Assembly (NCBI GenBank): GCA_036011305.1
Contig: DASCNA010000101.1
Coordinates: forward strand, 1 to 44,489
Origin: DASCNA01 sp036011305
GTDB lineage: Bacteria; Verrucomicrobiota; Lentisphaeria; Victivallales; GWF2-38-69
Reading direction: 5' to 3'
Length of the DNA: 44,489 nt
Position numbers and translations under genes: made by a program. This document shows positions 16,440 through 25,445 of the stretch, piece by piece; the stretch's first letter is position 1, and each line of letters starts with the position of its first letter. The notes beneath the pieces are model-generated. The model was given only the letters and a program-made list of their open reading frames with translations. It had not been told where the DNA came from and did not search any database.

Positions 16440-18113
16440 TTATTCGTTTAAAGTTTTAGTTGATTTTATATGTTTAGGTTTATTTATATTTACAGGTTTT
16501 GCTTTTTCACTGCTTTTTGAACTACTAAAAAAGCTGGAGATATTTGTTATTCTGTTAATATCATTGAAAGTGACAAAAATCATTAAAGAAATTAAAAGCA
16601 TTACAAAAATCATACATATAGGCTGCATCAGTTTTGTAGGCAGTGGACGGCCAATTATTATTTCAATTATTGATAATAAGATGTGACCTCCATCTAAAAC
16701 AGGTAAAGGTAAAAGATTCAGGAGTGCTAAACTAAATGTGATTATCGCAATTATGTTGAAAGCAATAAGCAATGATCCGTGATAGACTGCCGTACCTATG
16801 ACTGTTACAATGCCAATAGGTCCACTCAGATGCTTTGCTTTTATATAACTATTCTGTGAAAATATACCTCTCAGTGACTTATAACTCATTGAGATAACAT
16901 TTGTGAATTGTTGCCATGGTGTAATATGATTTCTAAAAACAACACTTATACCATCAATGTAGTGAGGTGTAAATAGTTTTGGGGTAACGTCAATATTTAA
17001 AATTTTATTGTTTCTTCTTATAGTAAAATCGATTGTTTTACCTTTACCTTCTTTTATTATTCTGCTCAATTCTGCAAAAGATGTAAGCTCAATTCCATTT
17101 GCTTTAAGTAAATAATCACCTTGCTTTATTCCTGCTGTATAAGCAGCAGAACCTTTAATACTTCTATCCATTCTAATAGGTACTTCTTGTGTTACCGGAA
17201 TACCTATCATATAATAAGCAGCTTTTTGCATTGCCGTTGTTTTTACATTGGCAAGCTTAATGATCTTTCCTTTTCTAGAAAGTTTTATATTTACAGGTGC
17301 TTCATTTAATTCAGCTATAGCAAGATAAAATTTTCCAGGAGTTGTTATTGGTTTATTATTAATTTCTAGAATTCTATCGCCGGTTTTTAGTCCGTCTTCG
17401 GCTGCCTGTGAACCATCTTGAACATTTATTATAATTGGTATTTCAGGAGTGAAAAAAGGGTAAGGCAGTCCTGATTTTGCAAGAGCGGGCATTTCAGTTT
17501 TATTTATGATCGGTTCATACGAAATAGTTTTTATTGTATCGCCTTCCTTTATTCCCAGTTTTACTTTTCCTATGGTGAAAATTATTTGCTGAATCACTTT
17601 GTCCCATGTATCATTAAACCTGCTGTCGTTAATTCTAACTATTTCATCTCCTGGCCTTAGTCCTGCCTTATATTCAGGGCTTTGTACCTGTACCGTTGCA
17701 ACCTTAATTGTATCCATTTTAGGAGAACCTGATGGTATACCGTAATACCAAAGCATTGTTGCTAAAGCGAAGCCAAATAATATGTTAAAAAAAGGGCCTG
17801 CGAAGGCTACAATAATTCTGTTTATCGGTTTAATTGAAGGAAGCGGTCTTCCGTTGTGATCTTTTACAGAGGAATTAGGTTCAAGTTGAGGGATATCAAC
17901 ATAACCTCCAAATGGTAGGCATCCTATTCTATATTCAATTCCTTTATGTTTAAATGCCCATATTTTTTTAAAACCAATAGAGAAAGCAACGATATGCAGT
18001 TTCCTCCATTTTGCTGCTAGGAAATGACCTAATTCATGAATAAAAATACAGAATCCGAAGAAAAACAGAACAAAAAAACCAACATATATATAATTTAATA
18101 TTGTTAAAAACAT
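16440..18113 (-). CDS. rseP: RseP-type site-2 zinc metalloprotease with three PDZ-like repeats
   Basis: This intramembrane protease cuts membrane-anchored substrates such as anti-sigma factors or signal-peptide remnants. The zinc-binding HELGH is at residues 26-30 in the first helix, and the second motif is in NLLPLPVLDGGHI near residue 465, with GxxxN/LDG spacing typical of the family. At 557 residues it is about 100 longer than E. coli RseP (450), because three PDZ-like modules are visible between the helices: around AGLRPGDEIVRIND, DGLKTGDRILEINNKPI, and AGIKQGDYLLKANGIEL. The last 35 residues are a charged Ser/Lys tail. It is coupled to ispG. Confidence 0.9.
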   Translation of the reverse strand: MFLTILNYIYVGFFVLFFFGFCIFIHELGHFLAAKWRKLHIVAFSIGFKKIWAFKHKGIEYRIGCLPFGGYVDIPQLEPNSSVKDHNGRPLPSIKPINRIIVAFAGPFFNILFGFALATMLWYYGIPSGSPKMDTIKVATVQVQSPEYKAGLRPGDEIVRINDSRFNDTWDKVIQQIIFTIGKVKLGIKEGDTIKTISYEPIINKTEMPALAKSGLPYPFFTPEIPIIINVQDGSQAAEDGLKTGDRILEINNKPITTPGKFYLAIAELNEAPVNIKLSRKGKIIKLANVKTTAMQKAAYYMIGIPVTQEVPIRMDRSIKGSAAYTAGIKQGDYLLKANGIELTSFAELSRIIKEGKGKTIDFTIRRNNKILNIDVTPKLFTPHYIDGISVVFRNHITPWQQFTNVISMSYKSLRGIFSQNSYIKAKHLSGPIGIVTVIGTAVYHGSLLIAFNIIAIITFSLALLNLLPLPVLDGGHILLSIIEIIIGRPLPTKLMQPICMIFVMLLISLMIFVTFNDINRITNISSFFSSSKSSEKAKPVNINKPKHIKSTKTLNE

Positions 18114-18323
18114 TATTTTACCTGACCGTTACTTAGTTATTTTTATAAATCCTCAGCTCACTAACTTGTGATTATTAATGCAGTTTAAAGTTATTAGATT
18201 ATTAAAGCTTTATTAATTAGCCATTAGGAATTCATAATTATTTACATACTTTCCTATATTAACTTATTATTTCTATATTTATAAAGGCAATTCAATAAAA
18301 ATCTAGAAAATTTAGCATTTATA

Positions 18324-19112
18324 TTATTTTCTGAAGATATTATGCTTGAGCATTCCATATGAATCAAATGCTATTCTTCTAGTTAGTAAAAGATTAAAAA
18401 CAGTAGTACAGATTAAGGCTGAGAATATGCACACCATTATTGCAATCTGGTATTTTATTGCATTTACGGGAAATGATCCGCCAAGGATTTGACCTGTCAT
18501 CATGCCCGGAAGAGAAACTATTCCCATTGTGGCTATTGTCGATAACTGTGGTGTCAGGGCAGCTAGTAATGCTGAGCGGATATAAGGTTTTGTAGACTCA
18601 GAGAGAGTTGCACCAAGCATCTGATAAGTTATAAATTCACTCTCATTCTTTTTGATTGAAGAATAAAATCTTTCCAGGACTATTACATTTCCTCTCATAC
18701 TGTTTCCTAATATCATTCCGAAAATTGGGATCATATATCTAGCATCATACAGAGGAGAGGGGCATATTATTAATGCTACAAAAATTGCTAATATTATTGA
18801 CGTTGCAAAAGATAACCCAAGAAAAGTATAAATAAAGAATTTTTTAACAGACAAATTGCTTTGACGTAAGATTGAAAAATTTGCAACAAGAAGCATTGCT
18901 AGGATCCAGGCTATATTCAGTAAAAGAGAATTTATTTCAAAAATAAATTTTAGATATATTCCTATCAGAATAAGCTGCACAGACATACGCGATATTGATA
19001 CAACCAGGTCCAGAATAATTCCGGCTTTAAGCCATATCAGAAGAATTACAGGAAGTATCAGAAATAGATACACATAAAACATATCTAAGTATGTGAGATT
19101 TATAATTTCCAT
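18324..19112 (-). CDS. fetB: FetB-type (UPF0014) iron-export ABC permease
   Basis: The 262-residue integral membrane protein has about six to seven hydrophobic helices and the family's conserved cytoplasmic segments GMILGNSMRG and ATLSESTKPYIRSALLAAL, plus STIATMGIVSLPGMMTGQIL. This matches E. coli FetB/YbbM (259 residues), which with FetA exports iron and protects against oxidative stress. It starts four bases after the ATPase stop, so the two are one transcription unit. The substrate assignment rests on family similarity only. Confidence 0.85.
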   Translation of the reverse strand: MEIINLTYLDMFYVYLFLILPVILLIWLKAGIILDLVVSISRMSVQLILIGIYLKFIFEINSLLLNIAWILAMLLVANFSILRQSNLSVKKFFIYTFLGLSFATSIILAIFVALIICPSPLYDARYMIPIFGMILGNSMRGNVIVLERFYSSIKKNESEFITYQMLGATLSESTKPYIRSALLAALTPQLSTIATMGIVSLPGMMTGQILGGSFPVNAIKYQIAIMVCIFSALICTTVFNLLLTRRIAFDSYGMLKHNIFRK

Positions 19113-19116
19113 AAGT

Positions 19117-19767
19117 TTATTGATTTATATGTTTATATTTATAAATATTCTTATTTTTAAATTCGTATATATAATTTTGTTTTTTTAACCATTCCATATC
19201 GTGAGAAACAGATAAAACAGTGAACTTTGATTCCTGAAAAAGATCAATTACGTATTTCCTGCTTTCTGGATCAAGCCCAGTCGTAACTTCATCTACAAGG
19301 AAAAGTTTTTTTTTCATAAGAAGAGCTCTTACAATAGCAATTCTTTGTCTTTCTCCACCTGAAACTTTTATACAGTCCATCTCCAGTATATTTTGTTTTA
19401 ATCCTAACTTAATCAGCAGTTTCGATATTGAATCAGTATCAGGTTTAATTGTATGATTAGATTTAAAATTAAAAGGTAATAAAATCGAATCTAAAATATT
19501 TTCAGCGCCCATGATACTGTCTTGCCCTATATAAGCAATGTGCTGGCGAATTTCTTTGAAGTTCAATTTGCTTAAAGCTTTATCTTCAAAGAGTATTTGA
19601 CCATGACTGACCGGAAAACATCCCATGGCCGCCATTAACAATGAAGATTTGCCTGATCCTGAAGGACCGCAAATTGCAATTTTATTACCTGCATCAACTG
19701 ACAAATTAATATTTTCAAGTATAAGTGCATTGCCGCGCTTAATACTGACATTTTCAAATTTTAGCAT
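19117..19767 (-). CDS. fetA: FetA-type ABC transporter ATP-binding protein
   Basis: The 216-residue ATPase shows Walker A GPSGSGKSSLL, the Q-loop region AYIGQD, signature VSGGERQRIAIVRALL, Walker B KLFLVDEVTTGLD, and the switch histidine in VLSVSHDMEW. It pairs with the downstream FetB-like permease as the energising subunit. Compared with FetA/YbbL (225 residues) the length is normal. It is divergent from murE, with a 90-base spacer. Confidence 0.85.
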   Translation of the reverse strand: MLKFENVSIKRGNALILENINLSVDAGNKIAICGPSGSGKSSLLMAAMGCFPVSHGQILFEDKALSKLNFKEIRQHIAYIGQDSIMGAENILDSILLPFNFKSNHTIKPDTDSISKLLIKLGLKQNILEMDCIKVSGGERQRIAIVRALLMKKKLFLVDEVTTGLDPESRKYVIDLFQESKFTVLSVSHDMEWLKKQNYIYEFKNKNIYKYKHINQ

Positions 19768-19857
19768 TTTTTTTATTCCGAAAATAGAATAGCGATTTTA
19801 TTTATATATATTTATAAACGACATAATTTTCAATGCTATTAAATAAAGGTGGATTTA

Positions 19858-21348
19858 ATGTTGGCTTTAAATAAAGCTAAATTACATGAATATACGAAGT
19901 GCCTCCAAAATCTAATCGTATTATGTAGAAATGATATTCATGACTATAAAATTGATCATGTAACAAATAATTCAACAAAAGTTAAAAATAATTAAATATT
20001 TGTTGCAATAAAGGGTGTTGCTGCAGATGGACATGCCTATATTGAAGATGCTATTTTAAAAGGTGCCAGTGTAATAATTTTTCAGAATGATTCAATTCAG
20101 AACTTTAAAGATGATATTATTTATATAAAAGTTACTGACAGTTATTATGCTTACTCATTGATTGTTGCTAAATATTATGACAATCCTGCAGAAAAATTAA
20201 AACTGATAGGGATAACCGGGACAAATGGCAAAACCACTTCTGCTTATCTAATATATAATATTCTTAAATATGCCGGTAAGGAAGTCGGACTTATTTCTAC
20301 TATCAACTATAGATACGCAGATAAAATCATTGAAGCTTCGAGAACCACTCCGGAGGCATTTGAACTTCAATATCTTTTTTCTGAAATGCTTGCTGCTGGT
20401 TGTGAATATGTTGTAATGGAAGTTTCAAGCCATGCACTTGATCAGCATAGAATATCAAACGTTAAATTTGAAGCAGCTTTATTTACTAATTTGACTGGTG
20501 ATCATCTTGACTATCATCAGACAATGGAAAATTATTTTAATGCTAAGAAATTATTATTTGATAAGTATTTAAGAAATGATTCTGTCGCAATAATTAATGA
20601 AGATGATGTATATGGAAGAAGGCTTCTGAATGATACCAAAAATTGTTTTGTAAAAAGTTATGGAGCAAATTATAATTCCGATTATAAGATAATATTGAAT
20701 GACTGCAACAGTGACTGTTGTATCAGCGGGGTAGAAATAGATAATAAATTTGTCGAATTCAGATCTAATTTGATAGGCTGGTATAATGCTTATAATATTA
20801 CAGGGGCTTTTACTGTCTGTTCTGAGATAGGAATTAGTATTGATATTATTGTAGAGGCATTTTCAATGCAGATGAATGTTCCTGGTAGGCTGGAAATGGT
20901 CTGTTCAAGAACATCTACTAAGTATTTTGTCGATTATGCTCATACAGATGATGCTTTGATGAGAGTTTTAACTGCTATGAAAAAATTAAACCCTGAAAAT
21001 TTGATTGTTGTTGTTGGCTGCGGGGGAGATAGAGATAAAAGCAAAAGACCGCGTATGGGCAAAGTTGCTTCAATGATTGCTGATAAAATTATTATAACAA
21101 GTGATAATCCAAGAACTGAAAATCCTGGCGAGATTATTGAAGATATAATGGTGGGAGTAGATAAAAGTAAAGATATAAGTGTTATAGAGAATAGAAAGAA
21201 AGCGATAATTCATGCTGTTAATATAAGCAGAGATTATGATATAGTTATTGTTGCTGGTAAAGGTCATGAAAATTATCAGGATATTAATGGTATAAAATAT
21301 CATTTTTCAGATGTAGAAATACTTGAAGAAGCTATAAAAAATAAATAA
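19858..21348 (+). CDS. murE: UDP-MurNAc-tripeptide synthetase MurE, interrupted by in-frame TAA
   Basis: MurE adds the third residue (here probably meso-diaminopimelate) to UDP-MurNAc-L-Ala-D-Glu. Motifs in one frame: KVKNN-(stop)-IFVAIKGVAADGHAYIEDAI in the N-terminal domain, GITGTNGKTTSAYL (ATP loop), EVSSHALDQHRI, FTNLTGDHLDYH, DYAHTDDAL, and SDNPRTENPGEI with the DNPR motif linked to meso-DAP use. The frame begins at ATG 19858 after an AAAGGTGG site, but TAA at 19993-19995 replaces the residue before IFVAIKG. The frame stays in register on both sides, and the next usable codon (TTG 20158) would delete most of domain 1. A sequence error, strain polymorphism or a recent mutation are the simplest readings. 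It leads the block murE, lolA-like, pyrK, pyrD. Confidence 0.85.
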
Positions 21349-21379
21349 CTTAATTCAAATATTTTAAATTAGGAGTCTA

Positions 21380-22144
21380 ATGAAACAAATAAATAAGCTA
21401 TCTTATATTTTGGTATCAATCATTTTATTATTATCTTTAACTTTTATCTCCTATGGAAATTCTTTTAAAAATATTTCAGTAACTGATTTATTGCAAAAAA
21501 TGAATACAGCAATTGATCCAACCGGAATTTTGAATTCTACAAAAACAAAACAGACAATAGGTGAAGCAACTATGCCTTTGCAACAGATAAAAGTATCAGT
21601 TGAATCTCAATTCAAAATGCCGAATAAATATTTAATTATTACAAAGTTTCCAGGCGGTCAGAAGCAGATACAGGCATATAACGGAGATATTGCCTGGAGT
21701 TATAATTCAAAAACTGATAAGAAATCTGTACTTACGGGAAAAGATAGAGATGCGTTTATTTTCAATGCAATGCTGGCTTCGCCTAAAAGTGATATATATA
21801 ATGAACTTTTTGAAGACATGAAAATAGCTGATTCGTATTACAAGGTGGGAAAATATGAATGTTATAAATTTATCTGTTATCCTAAAGGTAAATTTAAACT
21901 TTCTGAACCTTATATTTTTTACATCGATAATAAAAACTTTTTAATAAGGAAAATGGATTTGACTATTTATTTGAAAGGAAACCCTCTTAAAGAATCGATA
22001 TTATCAGAAGATTATAAGGATATACTGGGTATTAAGTTCCCAATGAAAACAACTACAAATATATTAGGTTCTGAGATTGATTATTATACAAAAGATATTA
22101 AGTTCAATATACCTATAAATAATAAAGTTTTTGATAACCTTTAA
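21380..22144 (+). CDS. LolA-like outer membrane lipoprotein-sorting protein
   Basis: The 254-residue protein has a signal peptide (LSYILVSIILLLSLTFISYGNS, cut here after about residue 29) without a lipobox cysteine. The mature part has the LolA/LolB half-barrel style: KNISVTDLLQKMNTA, KYLIITKFPGGQKQIQAYNG, DIAWSYNSKTDKKSVLTG, and a late strand GKYECYKFICYPKG. It probably binds acyl chains of lipoproteins in the periplasm, but this family also includes proteins with other lipid roles. It follows murE by 31 bases with an AGGAG site. Confidence 0.7.
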   Translation: MKQINKLSYILVSIILLLSLTFISYGNSFKNISVTDLLQKMNTAIDPTGILNSTKTKQTIGEATMPLQQIKVSVESQFKMPNKYLIITKFPGGQKQIQAYNGDIAWSYNSKTDKKSVLTGKDRDAFIFNAMLASPKSDIYNELFEDMKIADSYYKVGKYECYKFICYPKGKFKLSEPYIFYIDNKNFLIRKMDLTIYLKGNPLKESILSEDYKDILGIKFPMKTTTNILGSEIDYYTKDIKFNIPINNKVFDNL

Positions 22145-22181
22145 AATTTAATTCAGAGTAAATTCTTTTTGGGATACCTAG

Positions 22182-22958
22182 ATGATAACAGAAAATGCAA
22201 AAATTATAAGAAATAAAAATGTTAAAGGTGAATACTATCAAATTGATTTTTATTCCCCTGAAATTGTTAAAACAGTTCAGCCAGGTCAATTCGTTCATGT
22301 TCAGGTAACTGGCTTAAGAGATAAGATATTTAGAAGGCCTTTCAGTATATTTAATGTAAGTAATGATGGTGTTTTATCTTTGATTTATAAAGTAGTCGGT
22401 GAAGGTACTGATGTTTTATCAAAACTTAGAGAAGGGATTTTTTGCAACCTATTGGGACCATTGGGCAGTTCATATCTATTACCTGAAAATAATGAAAAAG
22501 CTCTGTTAGTTGTTGGAGGATATGGATCAGCCGCAACATATTTATTAGCTAAAAAATTAAATAATCAAGGTACTATTTTTTTAGGAGCAAGAAACAGTTC
22601 TGAATTGATTTTAATAGACGAGTATAAAGAACTAGGTTTTGAAGTTAAAATAGCTACCGAAGACGGAAGCGTAGGTAAAAAAGGATTGGTTACTTCATTA
22701 CTTACTCCATATTTGGAAGATGAAAATCTAAAAATTTATGCCTGTGGACCTAACCCTATGATGTATGCAATGGGAAAGATGCTGGTTGATACTGAATTAA
22801 ATGTAGAATTAAGTTTAGATCATCCTATGTGTTGCGGAGTTGGTGCCTGTTTTGCCTGTGTTCTAAAAGTTAAGGCAGATAATAAACAGGGATGGGAATA
22901 TGCAAGATCCTGTAAAGAGGGACCTGTTTTTAACCTTAAAGATATTTATATTGGATAA
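22182..22958 (+). CDS. pyrK: Dihydroorotate dehydrogenase electron transfer subunit PyrK
   Basis: PyrK carries FAD and a [2Fe-2S] cluster and passes electrons from dihydroorotate (via PyrD) to NAD+. The 258-residue protein has the FAD motif RRPFSIFNV, the nucleotide-binding segments LLVVGGYGSAATYLLA and YACGPNPMMYAMG, and a C-terminal cysteine cluster MCCGVGACFACV plus RSC for the iron-sulfur centre. It sits 24 bases before pyrD, the partner that makes the type-1B heterotetramer. Confidence 0.93.
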   Translation: MITENAKIIRNKNVKGEYYQIDFYSPEIVKTVQPGQFVHVQVTGLRDKIFRRPFSIFNVSNDGVLSLIYKVVGEGTDVLSKLREGIFCNLLGPLGSSYLLPENNEKALLVVGGYGSAATYLLAKKLNNQGTIFLGARNSSELILIDEYKELGFEVKIATEDGSVGKKGLVTSLLTPYLEDENLKIYACGPNPMMYAMGKMLVDTELNVELSLDHPMCCGVGACFACVLKVKADNKQGWEYARSCKEGPVFNLKDIYIG

Positions 22959-22982
22959 CTTACTGGAATAGAAGAAAAAATT

Positions 22983-23900
22983 ATGGCAGATTTAACTACG
23001 AAATTAGGAAAACTTATATTAAAGAACCCTGTAATGACCGCATCAGGAACTTACGGTTACGGAGAAGAATATTCAGAATTTTATCCATTAGATACATTAG
23101 GTGCAATTATGGTAAAAGGAATTTCACCTGAACCTGTTAATGGAAATCCTATGCCGAGGGTCTGTGAAACGTCAAGTGGGATGTTAAATGCTATAGGACT
23201 TCAAAATCCTGGTGTTGAAAAATTCATTTCAAATGAAAAATATATGCCTTTTCTTAGAAAACATAATGCTACTGTCATTGTAAATATCTGGGGTAAGAGT
23301 ATTGATGATTATAGATATGTAGCTGAACGTTTAGATGATGTAGAAGGTATTCATGCTTTGGAAATTAATATTTCATGTCCAAATATTAAAGAAGGCGGAA
23401 TCGCTTTTGGTACTGATCTAAAAGTTGCGGCTAAAGTTGTTTCAGAAGTTAGAAAAGCGTCTAATCTTCCATTGATCACTAAATTGAGCCCTAATGTAAC
23501 AAAAATTGCAGATTTCGCAAAAGTTGTTGTGAATGAAGGATCAGATATAGTTTCACTGATCAACACTTTGACAGGTATGGCTATAGATATTGAGACACGT
23601 AAACCAAAATTAGCGAATGTAACAGGAGGATTAAGCGGAGCTGCTATAAAACCTGTTGCGATTAAAATGGTCTATGATGTAGCTAATGCGGTTGATGTCC
23701 CGGTTATCGGGATGGGAGGAATATTCAATTCTGATGATGCAGTCGAGTTTTTTCTTGCTGGAGCTGATGCAATTGCTGTTGGAACAGCTAATTTTGTCAA
23801 CCCTGTGGCCCCTGTTGAGATTATTTCAGGAATAAATAAATATCTTGATGATAACCAATTTAAAAATGTCAACGATATTGTAGGGAAGGTAATCATTTAG
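22983..23900 (+). CDS. pyrD: Dihydroorotate dehydrogenase catalytic subunit, type 1B
   Basis: It oxidises dihydroorotate to orotate in pyrimidine synthesis using FMN. Family features in 305 residues: KNPVMTASGTYGYG, the IGLQNPGVEKF substrate segment, NISCPNIKEGG with the catalytic cysteine of class-1B enzymes (near residue 130), ITKLSPNV, LINTLTGMAID, and GMGGIFNSDDAVEFFLAGA. The Cys base, rather than Ser, and the PyrK neighbour agree on type 1B, the NAD-linked form. It is the last gene of the block. Confidence 0.95.
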   Translation: MADLTTKLGKLILKNPVMTASGTYGYGEEYSEFYPLDTLGAIMVKGISPEPVNGNPMPRVCETSSGMLNAIGLQNPGVEKFISNEKYMPFLRKHNATVIVNIWGKSIDDYRYVAERLDDVEGIHALEINISCPNIKEGGIAFGTDLKVAAKVVSEVRKASNLPLITKLSPNVTKIADFAKVVVNEGSDIVSLINTLTGMAIDIETRKPKLANVTGGLSGAAIKPVAIKMVYDVANAVDVPVIGMGGIFNSDDAVEFFLAGADAIAVGTANFVNPVAPVEIISGINKYLDDNQFKNVNDIVGKVII

Positions 23901-24050
23901 GTTCAGATATAATTTTATTTAAATTTTTATAAATTAATTTAAAATAGACATTTTCAAGAAGTGTGAATTTATTCATACTAAAATTGATTAAGATAACACA
24001 AGAGCGCAGCTTCATTATCCTAATAATATCAAGGAGTTTATTGTTAACTT

Positions 24051-24074
24051 ATTGTCAAAAATGACAATTTTATT
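24051..24074 (+). terminator. Possible terminator or operator between pyrD and the symporter
   Basis: ATTGTCA (24051-24057) and TGACAAT (24062-24068) form a seven-pair stem with an AAAA loop and run into TTTATT. It could end the pyrD transcript; its closeness to the symporter start (about 40 bases) also permits an operator role. Confidence 0.35.
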
Positions 24075-24109
24075 AATAAATTTAAACAAGAAGGGGAGGA
24101 CTATATTTG

Positions 24110-25351
24110 ATGAAAAGGGTTCGAGTACCACTATGGGGGAAAATATTAATTGGTTTATGTTTGGGGGTTGTATGCGGAATTTTAATGGGAGATAAAGCTC
24201 TGTATCTTAAACCTATTGGTACACTATTTATTAATGGAATTAAAATGCTGATCGTACCGTTAGTATTTTCTTCATTGATAGTAGGAGTTACCAGTATTGA
24301 AGATATGGGAAAAATGGGACGTATAGGTTTAAAGACAATAATCATTTATGCGGTAACAACTATACTTGCTATCACCATTGGATTGGGTTTAAGTTGGATA
24401 ACCAATCCGGGTATCGGTGCATCATTACAGGCTGCATCTTCAACAAATACTGCAGCAAAGGCTGCTCCCTCCTTTATCGAAACTATCGTTAATATGGTTC
24501 CTTCTAATCCTATAGGTGCTTTGGCGAAAGGGGAAATACTGCAGATAATAATATTTGCAATATTTATAGGTATAGCTATAAATCTGACTGGCGAAAAAGC
24601 AAAACCTGTTAAAGTTTTTTTTGAAGGTCTTGCAGAGATAATGTACAAACTTACTTCTATAATAATGGCATTTGCTCCATATGGTGTATTCGCTTTAATA
24701 GCAGCAGTTATAGGGAAGTATGGTGTTGAATTTTTATTACCGTTACTTAAAGTTGTATTAACCGTTTATGCTGCATGTATCATACATTCTATAATAATTT
24801 TAGGTGGCGGTCTTGCACTGGTTGCCAGGTTAAATCCAATGAGATTTTTTAACGGCTTTCTGGATGCGACTCTTCTTGCTTTTTCTACTTCAAGCAGTTC
24901 AGCAGCACTTCCTGCTTCATTGAGATGTACTCAGAAAAATTTAGGGGTTTCAAAAAGTATATCAAGTTTCGTATTACCGCTAGGAGCCACAATAAATATG
25001 AACGGTACAGCTATATATCAGGGCGTATGTGCTGTCTTTATAGCACAGGCATATGGAATTGATCTTACTGTTTCTAATTATATTACAATTGTTTTAACAT
25101 CGGTACTTGCAGCTGTCGGAACAGCAGGGGTTCCCGGTGCTGGCTTAATTATGCTTGCATTAGTCCTTAACTCTGTCGGTCTTCCGATAGAAGGAATTGC
25201 TATAATTGCCGGAATTGACAGAATATTGGATATGGCACGAAGTACTGTAAATGTAGTTGGTGACGGTATGGCATCAATATTAGTTGCTAAAAGTGAAAAT
25301 GAACTTGATATTGAAGTTTATAAACATAAAGGTGTTGTTCTGAGAAGTTAA
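24110..25351 (+). CDS. Dicarboxylate/amino acid:cation symporter (DctA/GltP/GltT family)
   Basis: The 413-residue protein has the glutamate/C4-dicarboxylate carrier fold: a start of helices with LGVVCGILMGD, the serine-rich hairpin ATLLAFSTSSSSAALPASL, the cation/substrate segment NMNGTAIYQGV, the second hairpin AAVGTAGVPGAGLIML, and GIDRILDMARSTVNVVGD. It imports glutamate, aspartate or C4 acids with Na+ or H+; the precise substrate cannot be read. AAGGGGAGG lies upstream and ATG 24110 is preferred over the overlapping TTG 24107. The gene converges with alr. Confidence 0.9.
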   Translation: MKRVRVPLWGKILIGLCLGVVCGILMGDKALYLKPIGTLFINGIKMLIVPLVFSSLIVGVTSIEDMGKMGRIGLKTIIIYAVTTILAITIGLGLSWITNPGIGASLQAASSTNTAAKAAPSFIETIVNMVPSNPIGALAKGEILQIIIFAIFIGIAINLTGEKAKPVKVFFEGLAEIMYKLTSIIMAFAPYGVFALIAAVIGKYGVEFLLPLLKVVLTVYAACIIHSIIILGGGLALVARLNPMRFFNGFLDATLLAFSTSSSSAALPASLRCTQKNLGVSKSISSFVLPLGATINMNGTAIYQGVCAVFIAQAYGIDLTVSNYITIVLTSVLAAVGTAGVPGAGLIMLALVLNSVGLPIEGIAIIAGIDRILDMARSTVNVVGDGMASILVAKSENELDIEVYKHKGVVLRS

Positions 25352-25364
25352 TTTGTCGATAAAT

Positions 25365-25397
25365 GGCAAAAGCGGATTCTTTATGTCCGCTTTTGCC
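25365..25397. terminator. Bidirectional hairpin between the symporter gene and alr
   Basis: GGCAAAAGCGGA and TCCGCTTTTGCC form a perfect 12-pair stem with a nine-base loop between two convergent genes. No good T-run follows on either strand, so termination may be partly structural. Confidence 0.6.
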
Positions 25398-25445
25398 CTG
25401 TACAGATTTATATCAGTTAAATTCGTATTTTAAAACGTACAGAAA

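Noticed and set aside
74..19995. Reassignment of TAA as a sense codon
   Set aside because: Many complete genes here (pckG, pyrK, priA, STAS, alr-neighbour symporter) end at TAA at the expected family length, so TAA works as a stop. The internal TAA codons are better treated as mutations, errors or local read-through.
23351..23896. Long open frames on the - strand inside pyrD (and similar ones inside priA, gltP-type, ispG and DUF349 genes)
   Set aside because: They are antisense shadows of conserved genes, with no ribosome sites and no recognisable protein motifs.
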